64,000 nt of DNA, taken from NCBI RefSeq assembly GCF_001425785.1, contig NZ_LMDI01000045.1, positions 63,206 to 127,205 on the forward strand. Direction: 5' to 3'. The DNA comes from Rhizobacter sp. Root1221 (GTDB lineage: Bacteria; Pseudomonadota; Gammaproteobacteria; Burkholderiales; Burkholderiaceae_C). The position numbers were made by a program, and so were the translations under genes. Below, piece after piece: positions 7,695-16,980 of this stretch. Numbering within the stretch: the first letter of the stretch is position 1; the number at the start of each line of letters is the position of its first letter. Under the pieces are notes generated by a model. It was given only the letters and a program-made list of their open reading frames with translations. It was not told the DNA's origin and did no database searches.

Positions 7695-7730
7695 CAAAAA
7701 AGCCCCGCTCCTCATAGGCAGCGGGGCTTC
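7695..7730 (-). terminator. Rho-independent terminator of icd
   Basis: Reading the minus strand, a 9-bp GC-rich stem (AGCCCCGCT at 7701-7709 pairing with AGCGGGGCT at 7720-7728) is followed by a T run. It lies 34 bp after the icd stop codon. Confidence 0.85.
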
Positions 7731-7763
7731 GGATCAGATTCCGGGCGATGCCCGGAAACCCGA

Positions 7764-9017
7764 TCACATGTGGTCGATCATCACTTGACCGAAGCCCGAG
7801 CACGACACTTGGGTCGCGCCTTCCATCAGGCGGGCGAAGTCGTACGTGACCTTCTTCGACGCGATGGACTTTTCCATCGAGCTGATGATCAGGTCGGCCG
7901 CTTCGGTCCAGCCCATGTGGCGCAGCATCATTTCGGCGGACAGGATCTCGGAACCCGGGTTCACGTAGTCCTTGCCAGCGTACTTCGGTGCGGTGCCGTG
8001 GGTGGCTTCGAACATGGCGACGGAGTCGCTCAGGTTCGCACCCGGGGCGATGCCGATGCCACCCACCTGGGCGGCCAGCGCGTCGGACACGTAGTCGCCG
8101 TTCAGGTTCAGCGTGGCGATCACCGAGTACTCGGCCGGGCGCAGCAGGATCTGCTGGAGGAACGCGTCGGCGATGGAGTCCTTGACCGTGATTTCACGAC
8201 CCGTGACCGGGTTCTTGAACTTGCACCAAGGGCCGCCGTCGATCAGCTGGGCACCGAATTCCTTCTGGGCCAGGTTGTACGCCCAATCACGGAAGCCACC
8301 TTCGGTGTACTTCATGATGTTGCCCTTGTGCACGATCGTGACGCTCGACTTGTCGTTGTCGATGGCGTACTGGATCGCCTTGCGGACCAGGCGCTCGGTG
8401 CCTTCGCGCGAGACCGGCTTGATGCCGATGCCCGACGTTTCCGGGAAGCGGATCTTCTTGACGCCGAAGTCTTCCTGCAGCACCTTGATCAGGCGCTTGG
8501 CCTTTTCGCTTTCGGCTTCGAATTCGATGCCGGCGTAGATGTCTTCCGAGTTCTCGCGGAAGATGACCATGTTGGTCTTCTCGGGTTCCTTGACCGGCGA
8601 CGGCACACCCTTGAAGTACTGGATGGGGCGCAGGCAGACGTACAGGTCGAGTTCCTGGCGCAGGGCCACGTTCAGCGAGCGTATGCCGCCACCGACCGGG
8701 GTGGTCAGCGGACCCTTGATCGACACGACGTAGTCGCGGAGCACTTGCAGCGTTTCTTCGGGCAGCCACACGTCGGGGCCGTACACCTTGGTGGACTTCT
8801 CGCCGGCGTAGATCTCCATCCACTGGATCTGCTTCTTGCCACCGTAGGCCTTGGCCACGGCCGCATCGACCACCTTGATCATCACGGGCGTGATGTCGGC
8901 ACCGGTGCCGTCGCCTTCAATGAACGGGATGATGGGCTGATCCGGAACGTTCAATGAGAAATCGGCGTTGACGGTGATCTTCTGCCCGCTGGTGGGCACT
9001 TTGATGTGCTGATACAT
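7764..9017 (-). CDS. icd: Isocitrate dehydrogenase, NADP-dependent
   Basis: Converts isocitrate and NADP+ to 2-oxoglutarate, CO2 and NADPH in the TCA cycle. The 417-residue length matches the E. coli enzyme (416). Visible signatures are [13 protein letters not shown] near the N-terminus, the substrate serine region [13 protein letters not shown] (about 110-125; the phosphorylated Ser of E. coli lies here) and the metal/NADP region [15 protein letters not shown] with [11 protein letters not shown]. The frame extends upstream, but ATG at 9017 has a GGAG site 8 bp away and gives the family N-terminus. The gene ends beside the integrated element, which recalls the icd 3' end used as attB by phage 21 and e14. 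The coding end is intact. Confidence 0.97.
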   Translation of the reverse strand: MYQHIKVPTSGQKITVNADFSLNVPDQPIIPFIEGDGTGADITPVMIKVVDAAVAKAYGGKKQIQWMEIYAGEKSTKVYGPDVWLPEETLQVLRDYVVSIKGPLTTPVGGGIRSLNVALRQELDLYVCLRPIQYFKGVPSPVKEPEKTNMVIFRENSEDIYAGIEFEAESEKAKRLIKVLQEDFGVKKIRFPETSGIGIKPVSREGTERLVRKAIQYAIDNDKSSVTIVHKGNIMKYTEGGFRDWAYNLAQKEFGAQLIDGGPWCKFKNPVTGREITVKDSIADAFLQQILLRPAEYSVIATLNLNGDYVSDALAAQVGGIGIAPGANLSDSVAMFEATHGTAPKYAGKDYVNPGSEILSAEMMLRHMGWTEAADLIISSMEKSIASKKVTYDFARLMEGATQVSCSGFGQVMIDHM

Positions 9018-9134
9018 GAGATTGCTCCGGTCGATGCAATGGAAAATAGTGGAACTGGATAAGCCCTCTCCGATTCTATGCCACGCATGAGCCCCCTTGC
9101 GCCGGAGACCGCGCCCCCGAATGGGGCGCTCGAC

Positions 9135-9146
9135 GCCATAATCGCC
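9135..9146 (+). promoter_or_regulatory. Candidate -10 region (GCCATAATCGCC) of the DUF192 gene
   Basis: CATAAT (9137-9142) matches the -10 consensus at five of six positions and lies about 30 bp before the start codon. The same 12-mer occurs upstream of exbB (12128-12139). No good -35 is visible at 17 bp. Confidence 0.4.
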
Positions 9147-9172
9147 ACAGCCCACCGCCCCCGCCCGTCCCG

Positions 9173-9619
9173 ATGACCCTCCTTCGCACCCTCGCCTGCC
9201 TCCTCGCCACCTCGTGGGCCATCTCCTCTGCCCAGGCGCAGGCCCCACAGGACCTGCCCACCATCAAGCTCGGCGCGGGCATCTACAACATCCGTGCGCA
9301 GGTCGCCCAGACCGACGAGCAGCGCATGACCGGCCTGATGCACCGGCCCGCCATGCCCAACAACGACGGCATGCTGTTCGTGTTCAACGAGGCCACCCAG
9401 CAGTGCTTCTGGATGAAGAACACGCTGCTGCCCTTGTCGGCCGCGTTCATCGCCGACGACGGCACGGTCATCAACATCGAGGACATGAAGCCGCAGACGC
9501 TCGACTCGCATTGCTCGAAGAAGCCCGTGCGTTTCGTGCTCGAGATGAACGTGGGCTGGTTTGCCAAGCGGGGCATCAAGCCGGGCGCGCGCCTGACCGG
9601 CGAGCCATTCAAGCCCTGA
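9173..9619 (+). CDS. Secreted DUF192 protein
   Basis: The 148-residue product has a cleavable signal peptide (about residues 1-22, ending AQAQA). The DUF192 domain follows, with hallmarks [38 protein letters not shown] and a C-terminal [14 protein letters not shown]. Proteins of this family are small exported proteins of unknown biochemical role, often near core metabolic genes. The gene is divergent from icd (155 bp between) and is followed by a strong terminator. Cys residues in CFWMKN and DSHCSKK could form a disulphide. Confidence 0.9.
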   Translation: MTLLRTLACLLATSWAISSAQAQAPQDLPTIKLGAGIYNIRAQVAQTDEQRMTGLMHRPAMPNNDGMLFVFNEATQQCFWMKNTLLPLSAAFIADDGTVINIEDMKPQTLDSHCSKKPVRFVLEMNVGWFAKRGIKPGARLTGEPFKP

Positions 9620-9633
9620 GACACACGAACAGA

Positions 9634-9666
9634 AAAAAAGGGCCGGTCAGTGACCGGCCCTTTTTC
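9634..9666. terminator. Bidirectional terminator between the DUF192 gene and sodB
   Basis: A run of A's, the stem AGGGCCGGTCA / TGACCGGCCCT (about 9639-9661) and a run of T's form a symmetric intrinsic terminator between two convergent genes. Confidence 0.88.
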
Positions 9667-9673
9667 CTTGCAA

Positions 9674-9780
9674 GGCGAGCGAAGCAAAGCCGCCCATCAA
9701 GCCACACGCGAGGACGGGTCCCCCGGCCGACCCGTGGCGCCCCTTGGGGGCAGGAGGCGCCAGCCGACTGGGGGGCCCCA
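9674..9780. repeat. Dispersed intergenic repeat, copy A
   Basis: This stretch shares an ordered set of blocks with 51594-51698: GCnAGCGAAGCnAAGC, ATCAAGC, CGGGTCCCCC, GGCGCCCC, GGGGGCAGGAG and a final TGGGGnCC. Spacing differs by only a few bases. It carries no plausible gene and ends directly at the sodB stop. It contains the short palindromic block GCGCCCCTTGGGGGC. Function unknown. Confidence 0.6.
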
Positions 9781-9783
9781 TCC

Positions 9784-10365
9784 TCAGGCGAAGTTCTTTT
9801 CAGCGAAGTCCCAGTTCGCGAGCGACGTCAGGAACGTCTCGACGAACTTCGGGCGCAGGTTGCGGTAGTCGATGTAGTAGGCGTGTTCCCACACGTCGAT
9901 GGTCAGCAGCGCCTTGTCGGCGGTGGTCAGCGGCGTGCCGGCGGCGCCGGTGTTGACGATGTCGACCGAACCGTCGGGCTTCTTCACGAGCCACGTCCAG
10001 CCGGAACCGAAGTTGCCGACGGCGCTTTTCGTGAACGCTTCCTTGAACGCGGCGAAGCTGCCGAACTTGGCCTCGATGGCTGCAGCCAGCGCGCCCTTGG
10101 GCTCGCCGCCGCCGGCCGGCTTCATGCTGCTCCAGAAGAACGTGTGGTTCCAGATCTGGGCTGCGTTGTTGTAGATGCCGCCCGACGACTTCTTGATGAT
10201 CTCTTCGAGGGACAGGCTCTCGAACTCCGTGCCCTTCTGGAGGTTGTTCAGGTTCGTGACGTAGGCGTTGTGGTGCTTGCCGTAGTGGTACTCGAGCGTT
10301 TCCTTGCTGAGGTGCGGAGCGAGCGCATCCTGGGCATACGGCAGCGGTGGCAGGGTGTGTTCCAT
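9784..10365 (-). CDS. sodB: Superoxide dismutase [Fe]
   Basis: Disproportionates superoxide to oxygen and hydrogen peroxide in the cytoplasm. The 193-residue protein has the Fe/Mn-SOD fold signatures: N-terminal [16 protein letters not shown], first His ligands in [31 protein letters not shown] and the [11 protein letters not shown] metal motif. The NHTFFW context and overall pattern favour iron. The start at 10365 has AAGGA 9 bp upstream. A TACAAT hexamer on the minus strand (10406-10411) is a candidate -10. Frames extending far upstream run through xseA antisense and are not used. Confidence 0.95.
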   Translation of the reverse strand: MEHTLPPLPYAQDALAPHLSKETLEYHYGKHHNAYVTNLNNLQKGTEFESLSLEEIIKKSSGGIYNNAAQIWNHTFFWSSMKPAGGGEPKGALAAAIEAKFGSFAAFKEAFTKSAVGNFGSGWTWLVKKPDGSVDIVNTGAAGTPLTTADKALLTIDVWEHAYYIDYRNLRPKFVETFLTSLANWDFAEKNFA

Positions 10366-10445
10366 GCTTGTTCCTTTCGGTGTTTCGAGGGGGTCTGACT
10401 CAGCGATTGTAGGCAGCGCGAACGCCCTTCGCCGGCACAGCGGTA

Positions 10446-11810
10446 TCAGGGACTGGTCATGACCACCTGGGTGACCTCGGCCGACACTTCCCCATCGGCC
10501 AGCACGGCCCGCACGGCCTGGCCCGCACTCAGGCTGGCGGCCGACGTGACGGCCTGCCCGCCCGCATCCTCGAGCCAGGCGTAGCCCCGCGACAGCACGC
10601 GCTTCGGGTCGAGCCCCTCGAGCCGTGCCCCGAGCGCGGCGAGGCGCGCCTGGCGGCTGTCGTGGGCCACGCCCACCGCGCGCTGCAGCCGCGCGGCCAG
10701 CGCGTCCAGGCGTGCCGGCTGCGCCGCGTGCGACACGGTGGCTGCCCGCACGAGCCGTGCCGACAGCGCATCGTGCCGCTGCGACTGCGTGCGCACCACC
10801 TGGCGCGTGGACGCCCCGAGCCGCTGTGCGAGCAGCGTGAGGCGCTGCGCATGCCGGCGCACGCCGTCGGCCGGGCGCATCAGGCGCAGCGTGGCGCGGT
10901 CGAGGCGCTGGGCCTGTGTGTCGAGCACCTGGTGCACGCGGTTCGACATGGCCAACGCGAACCCGGCCAGGTCGTCGAGGCAGGCGTCGCGCGTGGGCGC
11001 CACGAGTTCGGCCGCGGCCGTGGGCGTGGGCGCGCGCACGTCGGCGGCCAGGTCGGACAAGGTGATGTCGGTCTCGTGGCCCACGCCACACACCACGGGA
11101 ATCGCACAACCCGCGATGGCCCGCACCACCCGTTCGTCATTGAAGGACCACAGGTCCTCGAGGGAACCACCACCCCGGCACACGATGAGTGCATCCACCT
11201 CGGCGCGCTGCCCGGCGGACTCGATGGCCGCCACCAGCGAGGCCGGCGCGTCGGCCCCTTGCACGAGGCTCGGGTACAGCACGACCGCCACGTGTGGCGC
11301 ACGCCGGCGCAGCGCCGTCAACACGTCGTGCAAGGCGGCGGCGCCGAGCGACGTGACCACCCCCACGGTGCGAGGGAACGGCGGCAGCGGGCGCTTCAGG
11401 TCGGCGTCGAACAGGCCTTCCGCCTCCAGCCGCGCCTTCAGGCGGAGGAACTGCTCGAAGAGCGCCCCCGCCCCCGCGGGCCGCATGGCCTCGACGACGA
11501 ACTGCAGGTCGCCACGCGGTTCGTACACGGCCACGCGCCCGCGCACCTCGACGAGCTGGCCATCGGTGGGCACGAAGTCGAGCATGGCCGCCGTGCGGCG
11601 GAACATCGCACAGCGCAGCAGCGCGTTGCCGCCGTCGGCGTCCTTCAGGCTCAGGTAGCAGTGGCCGCTGCCGGCTTTCGTGAATCCCGACAGTTCCCCA
11701 CGCACGGTGCAGGACGCGTAGCGGGCCGCGAGGGTGTCGGCCACAGCGTGAACCAGCGCCGCCACCCCCCACACCAGGCGCTCCCGCTGGGGGGTGCGGG
11801 GCTCAATCAT
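10446..11810 (-). CDS. xseA: Exodeoxyribonuclease VII large subunit
   Basis: The catalytic subunit of ExoVII, which degrades single-stranded DNA to oligonucleotides in mismatch and recombination repair. The 454-residue protein has the N-terminal OB fold (about 15-110: [22 protein letters not shown]), the catalytic domain (about 130-330: [58 protein letters not shown]) and a long Ala/Arg/Leu coiled-coil C-terminus. ATG at 11810 is chosen over TTG at 11849, but neither has a strong ribosome site. The small subunit gene xseB is not adjacent. Confidence 0.95.
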   Translation of the reverse strand: MIEPRTPQRERLVWGVAALVHAVADTLAARYASCTVRGELSGFTKAGSGHCYLSLKDADGGNALLRCAMFRRTAAMLDFVPTDGQLVEVRGRVAVYEPRGDLQFVVEAMRPAGAGALFEQFLRLKARLEAEGLFDADLKRPLPPFPRTVGVVTSLGAAALHDVLTALRRRAPHVAVVLYPSLVQGADAPASLVAAIESAGQRAEVDALIVCRGGGSLEDLWSFNDERVVRAIAGCAIPVVCGVGHETDITLSDLAADVRAPTPTAAAELVAPTRDACLDDLAGFALAMSNRVHQVLDTQAQRLDRATLRLMRPADGVRRHAQRLTLLAQRLGASTRQVVRTQSQRHDALSARLVRAATVSHAAQPARLDALAARLQRAVGVAHDSRQARLAALGARLEGLDPKRVLSRGYAWLEDAGGQAVTSAASLSAGQAVRAVLADGEVSAEVTQVVMTSP

Positions 11811-12015
11811 GGGGAAAGCCAGCGCTGGCGCGGCCTGAGAACTCCACAAGCCCGGCCTGCGGGGCCTGGCGGGCCTTCGGCGCCGTCATCGCGCTTTCAC
11901 AATCATGCAAGTGATTGATTTTCAACAGAATTTTCATGCCTAAACTTTGAGCAATTTGTTGGATGCCCTGATTTTTCGCGGCTTCCGGCACTTCCCAGCC
12001 CAGTTGCCCACAAAG

Positions 12016-12024
12016 TTATCCACA
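12016..12024 (+). promoter_or_regulatory. DnaA box TTATCCACA
   Basis: A perfect match to the strict DnaA-box consensus in an AT-rich part of the xseA/exbB intergenic region. It is a single site, so regulatory binding or chance is likelier than an origin. Confidence 0.45.
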
Positions 12025-12127
12025 GTTGCGGTGGACGGTAGCGGTGGGCGGCGGCAATCGTTTGGGGGCATACCCCAATGGCAACTACGAAGCGTTGCAC
12101 AAGGTCGCGAACTTGGCCCGCCTTCGG

Positions 12128-12139
12128 GCCATAATCGCC
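12128..12139 (+). promoter_or_regulatory. Candidate -10 region (GCCATAATCGCC) of exbB-exbD
   Basis: CATAAT (12130-12135) lies 66 bp before the exbB start, in a 12-mer identical to that upstream of the DUF192 gene (9135-9146). No convincing -35 is visible. Confidence 0.4.
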
Positions 12140-12200
12140 CGTCTCGCCCCGGCCCCCGGGGTGCATTTTCCCCGCGAACAACACTGCAAAGAGGACCGGA

Positions 12201-12851
12201 TTGTTTTCGATCATACAAGCCGCTGGCTGGCCGATTTGGCCCTTGATTCTCTGTTCCGTCGTCGCCCTGACGCTCATCATCGAACGGCTCTCGAGCCTGC
12301 GCCCGTCCCGCGTGGCGCCGGCCAAGCTGCTGGATGAGGTGGTCTCGGTCACGCGCGCCCACCTGCCCGCCGCCGACGTGGTGAACAAGCTGGCCGACAA
12401 CTCCGTCCTCGGCGCGGTGCTGGCCAATGGCCTGCGCGTCGTGATCGCCGACCCGCGCATCACGGAAGACGTGCTGCGCAACGCGTTCGAGAACGCCGGC
12501 CGCGCCGCGGTCCACAAGATGGAACGGTTCATGAACACGCTCGGCACCATCGCCTCGGCCGCGCCACTGCTGGGCCTGCTGGGCACCGTGATCGGCATGA
12601 TCGAGATCTTCGGCTCGCAGGCCCCCACGGGCGGCACCAACCCCGGCATGCTCGCCCACGGCATCTCCATCGCGCTGTACAACACGGCCTTCGGCCTGAT
12701 CATCGCGATCCCGTCGCTGATGTTCTACCGCTACTTCCGTGGCCAGATCGACGCCTACACGCTCGAGATGGAGCAGGCGTCGGAACGCATGGTGCCGCAC
12801 CTGATGCGCTTCTCGGTGAAGAAGCCCGTCGCTGCCACCGCCGCGGCCTGA
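12201..12851 (+). CDS. exbB: MotA/TolQ/ExbB proton channel protein
   Basis: Inner-membrane subunit that with ExbD uses the proton gradient to energise TonB (or TolA). The 216-residue product has three transmembrane segments: about 7-27 (WPIWPLILCSVVALTLI), about 113-135 (IASAAPLLGLLGTVIGMIEIF, the family signature) and about 155-178 (AFGLIIAIPSLMFYRYF). The start is TTG at 12201, with GAGGA at 12191-12195; no better ATG is near. exbD follows after 21 bp. Two TonB-dependent receptors in the window support the ExbB name, but TolQ cannot be excluded from sequence alone. Confidence 0.88.
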   Translation: MFSIIQAAGWPIWPLILCSVVALTLIIERLSSLRPSRVAPAKLLDEVVSVTRAHLPAADVVNKLADNSVLGAVLANGLRVVIADPRITEDVLRNAFENAGRAAVHKMERFMNTLGTIASAAPLLGLLGTVIGMIEIFGSQAPTGGTNPGMLAHGISIALYNTAFGLIIAIPSLMFYRYFRGQIDAYTLEMEQASERMVPHLMRFSVKKPVAATAAA

Positions 12852-12872
12852 AGAACCAAAGGGCACCGCACC

Positions 12873-13298
12873 ATGTCCATGAGGTTTCGCAAGCACCACC
12901 CCGAGGAGCCGGAGATCAACCTGATCCCGTTCATCGACGTGCTGCTCGTCGTACTGATCTTCCTGATGCTGTCCACCACGTACTCGAAGTTCACCGAACT
13001 GCAGGTCACCCTGCCGGTGGCTGACGCCGAACGCCCGCGCGACAACCCGCGCGAGGTGATCGTCGCGGTGTCCAGCGACGGCCGTTACGCCATCGACGGC
13101 CGGCCCATCGCCGCGCGCAGCGTCGAGGCACTGGCCAGTGAACTCCAATCCGCGTCCGGCGGCGCGAAGGACACCACGCTGATCGTGTCGGCCGATGCTG
13201 CGGCATCGCACCAGTCGGTCATCGCGGTGATGGATGCCGCCCGCCGTGCCGGCTTGCCCAAGCTGACCTTTGCCGCGCAAGGCTCGCAGTCCAACTGA
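12873..13298 (+). CDS. exbD: ExbD/TolR biopolymer transport protein
   Basis: Partner of the upstream channel protein. The 141-residue product has a short charged N-terminus, a single transmembrane helix (about 20-38) preceded by the conserved EINLIPFIDVLLVVLIFLM segment that includes the proton-carrying Asp (FID), and a periplasmic domain of about 95 residues. Length is typical of the family. It is 21 bp downstream of exbB and directly upstream of lpxK, an arrangement common in betaproteobacteria. Confidence 0.9.
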   Translation: MSMRFRKHHPEEPEINLIPFIDVLLVVLIFLMLSTTYSKFTELQVTLPVADAERPRDNPREVIVAVSSDGRYAIDGRPIAARSVEALASELQSASGGAKDTTLIVSADAAASHQSVIAVMDAARRAGLPKLTFAAQGSQSN

Positions 13299-13319
13299 CA
13301 AGGTGTGAACGGCGTCGAG

Positions 13320-14348
13320 ATGCGTTCACCAACCTTCGCCACGCGGCTTCAAGCCGCGTGGTTGCGCCGCGGCCCGCTGGCGGTGGTGTTGTGGCCGGTG
13401 TCGGTCGTCTACCGGGCCGTGTATGCCCTGCGCACGCTGGCGCACGCGGCCGGCTGGGTCCGCACCGAACGCCTGCCCGTGCCGGTGATCGTGGTGGGCA
13501 ACCTCGTGGCCGGCGGCGCCGGCAAGACCCCCACCACGCTCGCACTCGTCGAGTTGCTTCGCCGCCACGGCTACACCCCGGGGCTCGTCTCGCGCGGTTT
13601 CGGCCGCACTGGCGGCGACGTGCGCCTCGTCACGGCCGAGTCGTCGCCCCGTGACGTGGGTGACGAACCCCTGCTGATGCACCTGCGGTCCCTCGCCCCG
13701 GTGGCCGTGGGACGCGACCGCGCCGCCGCCGGGCGCGCGCTGCTGGCGGCCCATCCAACCATCGACGTGCTGGTGAGCGATGACGGCCTGCAGCACGTTC
13801 GCCTCGGCCGCGACGTGCAGGTCATCGTGTTCGACGAGCGGGGCGCAGGCAACGGCTGGCTGCTGCCGGCCGGGCCGCTGCGTGAACCGTTCCGCCGCAA
13901 TCCGCCCGCGCGCACCCTCGTGGTGTACAACGCGCCAGCCCCGTCCACACCGTGGCCTGGCCACGCCGCCACCCGCGGCCTGCGCGGCGTGGTGGACCTG
14001 ACCAACTGGTGGCGCGGCGCACCCGCCACCCGCGCCCACCTCGCCGCGCTGTGCGGCCGGCCCGTGGTGGCCGCCGCCGGGGTGGCCCGGCCGGGCCGCT
14101 TCTTCGGCATGCTGCACGCCGCCGGGCTTGAAGTGAAGGAGTTGCCGCTGCCCGACCACCACGACTTCGCCACCATCCCCTGGCCCCACGGCACACCCGA
14201 TGTTGTCGTGACCGAGAAGGATGCCGTGAAGCTGCGGCCTGCTGCGTGCGCCGGCACCCGCGTGCACGTCGCCACGCTAGACTTTGCCCTCGGCCCCGCC
14301 TTCGAGGCCGAACTCTTCCGCCTGCTGCCCCACCGGCCGCGGGCCTAG
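13320..14348 (+). CDS. lpxK: Tetraacyldisaccharide 4'-kinase
   Basis: Phosphorylates the 4' position of the tetraacyldisaccharide 1-phosphate precursor of lipid A at the inner membrane. The 342-residue protein starts with an amphipathic membrane-associated helix. Its P-loop [13 protein letters not shown] lies at about 55-67, and the family motifs [26 protein letters not shown] and VTEKDAVKL follow. GTG at 13305 is an alternative start 5 codons upstream; ATG at 13320 is preferred because the extra residues precede the conserved N-terminus. It is followed after 32 bp by the Trm112 gene and kdsB, forming an LPS-precursor operon. Confidence 0.95.
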   Translation: MRSPTFATRLQAAWLRRGPLAVVLWPVSVVYRAVYALRTLAHAAGWVRTERLPVPVIVVGNLVAGGAGKTPTTLALVELLRRHGYTPGLVSRGFGRTGGDVRLVTAESSPRDVGDEPLLMHLRSLAPVAVGRDRAAAGRALLAAHPTIDVLVSDDGLQHVRLGRDVQVIVFDERGAGNGWLLPAGPLREPFRRNPPARTLVVYNAPAPSTPWPGHAATRGLRGVVDLTNWWRGAPATRAHLAALCGRPVVAAAGVARPGRFFGMLHAAGLEVKELPLPDHHDFATIPWPHGTPDVVVTEKDAVKLRPAACAGTRVHVATLDFALGPAFEAELFRLLPHRPRA

Positions 14349-14380
14349 TGCACTAGATGACCATCGCACCGGAGACATCC

Positions 14381-14587
14381 ATGGACACCCGATTGCTCGA
14401 CCTGCTGGTGTGCCCGATCTGCAAGGGCCCGCTGGAACACCGCCGCCCGCCCACCGACGAGCGCCACGAACTCGTCTGCAACGCAGACCGCCTCGCATTC
14501 CCCGTGCGCGACGACATGCCGCTGATGCTCGAATCCGAAGCCCGGTCGCTCGATGCCGCGCCGGCCGCCACAGGAGCGGCCGCGTGA
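14381..14587 (+). CDS. Trm112-family small protein (YcaR-like)
   Basis: A 68-residue protein with the family pattern [14 protein letters not shown], a Cys pair near the N-terminus, then [20 protein letters not shown]. Bacterial members usually lie between lpxK and kdsB, as here. Eukaryotic Trm112 activates methyltransferases; the bacterial role is not settled. ATG at 14381 has GGAGA 5 bp upstream and is preferred to ATG at 14357. Its stop overlaps the kdsB GTG start (GTGA at 14584-14587). The C-terminal tail is Ala-rich. Confidence 0.9.
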   Translation: MDTRLLDLLVCPICKGPLEHRRPPTDERHELVCNADRLAFPVRDDMPLMLESEARSLDAAPAATGAAA

Positions 14588-15336
14588 CCTTCACCGTCCT
14601 CGTTCCCGCACGGCTGCAGTCCACCCGGTTGCCCCGCAAGCCATTGGCCGACATCGCCGGCCTGCCCATGGTGGTGCGTGTGGCGCAGCGTGCCGCGCTG
14701 TCCGGCGCGTCGCGTGTGGTGGTGGCGGCTGACGACGCCGAGATCGTCGCGGCGTGCCAGTCGCACGGCATCGCGTGCGTGGCCACGCGGCCCGACCATG
14801 CCACTGGCAGCGACCGCCTGGCCGAAGCCTGCACCCTCCTCGGCCTGGACGGCACCGACGTGGTCGTCAACGTGCAAGGCGACGAACCGCTGATCGACCC
14901 CGCGCTGATCGACGCCTGCGCGGCCCTGCTGGCGCAGCGCCCCGAATGCGTGATGGGCACTGCCGCGCACGCCATCGATGCGGTCGACGAATTCGTGAAC
15001 CCGAACGTGGTGAAAGTGGTGCTCGACGGCGCCGGGCGTGCGTTGTATTTCTCCCGCGCGCCCATGCCGTGGTGGCGCGACGGCAATGCCGGCGGCGTGA
15101 CGGCCCTGCCTTCACCGGCCCCGCTGCGCCACATCGGCCTCTACGCCTACCAGGCCGGGTTCCTGCGGCGGTTCCCCACGCTGCCCGCCTGCCCGCTTGA
15201 AGCGGTGGAGTCGCTCGAGCAACTGCGTGTGCTGTGGCACGGCGAGCGCATCGCGGTGCACGTCACGCCGAGCCGGCCCGGACCGGGCGTGGACACCCCC
15301 GAGGACCTCGCGCGCGTGCGTGCCCTGTTCGCCTGA
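14584..15336 (+). CDS. kdsB: 3-deoxy-manno-octulosonate cytidylyltransferase
   Basis: Activates KDO with CTP to CMP-KDO for LPS inner-core synthesis. The 250-residue protein shows the nucleotidyltransferase motifs [17 protein letters not shown] (1-22), [27 protein letters not shown] and the C-terminal [12 protein letters not shown] with [13 protein letters not shown]. Length matches the family. The GTG start overlaps the preceding stop by 4 bp, so translation is coupled to the Trm112 gene. Confidence 0.96.
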   Translation: MTFTVLVPARLQSTRLPRKPLADIAGLPMVVRVAQRAALSGASRVVVAADDAEIVAACQSHGIACVATRPDHATGSDRLAEACTLLGLDGTDVVVNVQGDEPLIDPALIDACAALLAQRPECVMGTAAHAIDAVDEFVNPNVVKVVLDGAGRALYFSRAPMPWWRDGNAGGVTALPSPAPLRHIGLYAYQAGFLRRFPTLPACPLEAVESLEQLRVLWHGERIAVHVTPSRPGPGVDTPEDLARVRALFA

Positions 15337-15347
15337 CCGGGTGCTGA

Positions 15348-16142
<795 letters not shown>

Positions 16143-16165
16143 CGCGCCCCGGCGCTGCCCACGAC

Positions 16166-16190
16166 AAGCCGCTCATCGAGCGGCTTTTCT
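16166..16190 (+). terminator. Rho-independent terminator after adk
   Basis: AAGCCGCTC (16166-16174), loop ATC, GAGCGGCTT (16178-16186), then TTCT. The hairpin ends just before the ribosome site of the next gene. Confidence 0.8.
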
Positions 16191-16208
16191 TTGCCTGGAG
16201 ATCACCTG

Positions 16209-16967
16209 ATGGACATCGCGAACCACGTTTTCCTCGTCACCGGCGGGGCCTCGGGCCTCGGCGAAGGCACCGCCCGCATGTTTGCCGCACACGGCGGGCG
16301 CGTGGTGATCGCCGACGTGCAGGATGCCGCCGGCCAGGCGCTGGCCGCCGAACTGGGCGGTGTGTTCGTGCACTGCGACGTGACCAGCGAAACCGACGCC
16401 CAGGCGGCGGTGGCGGCCGCCGCCCAGCTCGGCACGTTGCGCGGGCTCGTCAACTGCGCGGGCATCGCCCCGGCCTCCAAGACGGTGGGCAAGGACGGCG
16501 CCCACCCGCTCGCCGTCTTCGACCGCACCGTGCGCGTGAACCTGATCGGCACGTTCAACATGATCCGCCTGGCCGCCGAGGCGATGAGCACCCACGAACC
16601 GCTGCCCACCGGCGAACGCGGCGTGCTGATCTCCACCGCGAGCGTGGCGGCCACCGACGGCCAGGTGGGCCAGGCGGCCTACGCCGCGTCGAAGGCGGGT
16701 GTGGTGGGCATGACACTGCCCATCGCCCGCGACCTCGCGCGCGTGGGCATCCGCAACATGACCATCGCCCCGGGCCTCTTCGGCACCCCGATGCTGTTCG
16801 GCATGCCGCAGGCCGTGCAGGATGCATTGGCCGCCAGCGTGCCGTTCCCGAGCCGGCTCGGCACGCCCGACGACTACGCGAAACTCGTTCGCCACATCGT
16901 GGAGAACGACATGCTCAACGGCGAGGTGATCCGGCTCGACGGGGCCATCCGGCTGGCCCCGCGCTGA
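16209..16967 (+). CDS. Short-chain dehydrogenase, 3-hydroxyacyl-CoA dehydrogenase type 2-like
   Basis: A 252-residue classical SDR: NAD-binding [14 protein letters not shown] (12-25), the IADVQD acidic residue favouring NAD+, NCAGIAPA, the catalytic Ser in LISTASVAA and YAASK (YxxxK). The order and the phrase '[16 protein letters not shown]' resemble type 2 L-3-hydroxyacyl-CoA dehydrogenases (HSD17B10/FadB2-like) that act in fatty-acid or branched-chain amino-acid degradation. ATG at 16209 follows GGAG at 16196-16199. It is a single-gene unit between a terminator and a convergent receptor gene. Substrate assignment is inference. Confidence 0.85.
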   Translation: MDIANHVFLVTGGASGLGEGTARMFAAHGGRVVIADVQDAAGQALAAELGGVFVHCDVTSETDAQAAVAAAAQLGTLRGLVNCAGIAPASKTVGKDGAHPLAVFDRTVRVNLIGTFNMIRLAAEAMSTHEPLPTGERGVLISTASVAATDGQVGQAAYAASKAGVVGMTLPIARDLARVGIRNMTIAPGLFGTPMLFGMPQAVQDALAASVPFPSRLGTPDDYAKLVRHIVENDMLNGEVIRLDGAIRLAPR

Positions 16968-16980
16968 GCGTCTCAGTCAC

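Larger units (their letters stand above)
11811..12200. other. Divergent intergenic region between xseA and exbB
   Basis: About 390 bp without a supportable gene. It is AT-richer than its surroundings at 11895-12030 and holds a perfect DnaA box (12016-12024), a palindrome AATCA-N6-TGATT (11901-11916) and a candidate exbB -10 region. It should contain the promoters of both flanking genes. No clear Fur box was found. Confidence 0.6.

Noticed and set aside
11803-11991. 62-codon minus-strand frame between xseA and exbB
   Set aside because: It overlaps the xseA 5' region in another frame, has no ribosome site and no recognisable motif.
11811-12200. Replication origin at the DnaA box
   Set aside because: Only one perfect box, no dnaA/dnaN or rep gene, no cluster of boxes or long AT-rich unwinding tract.
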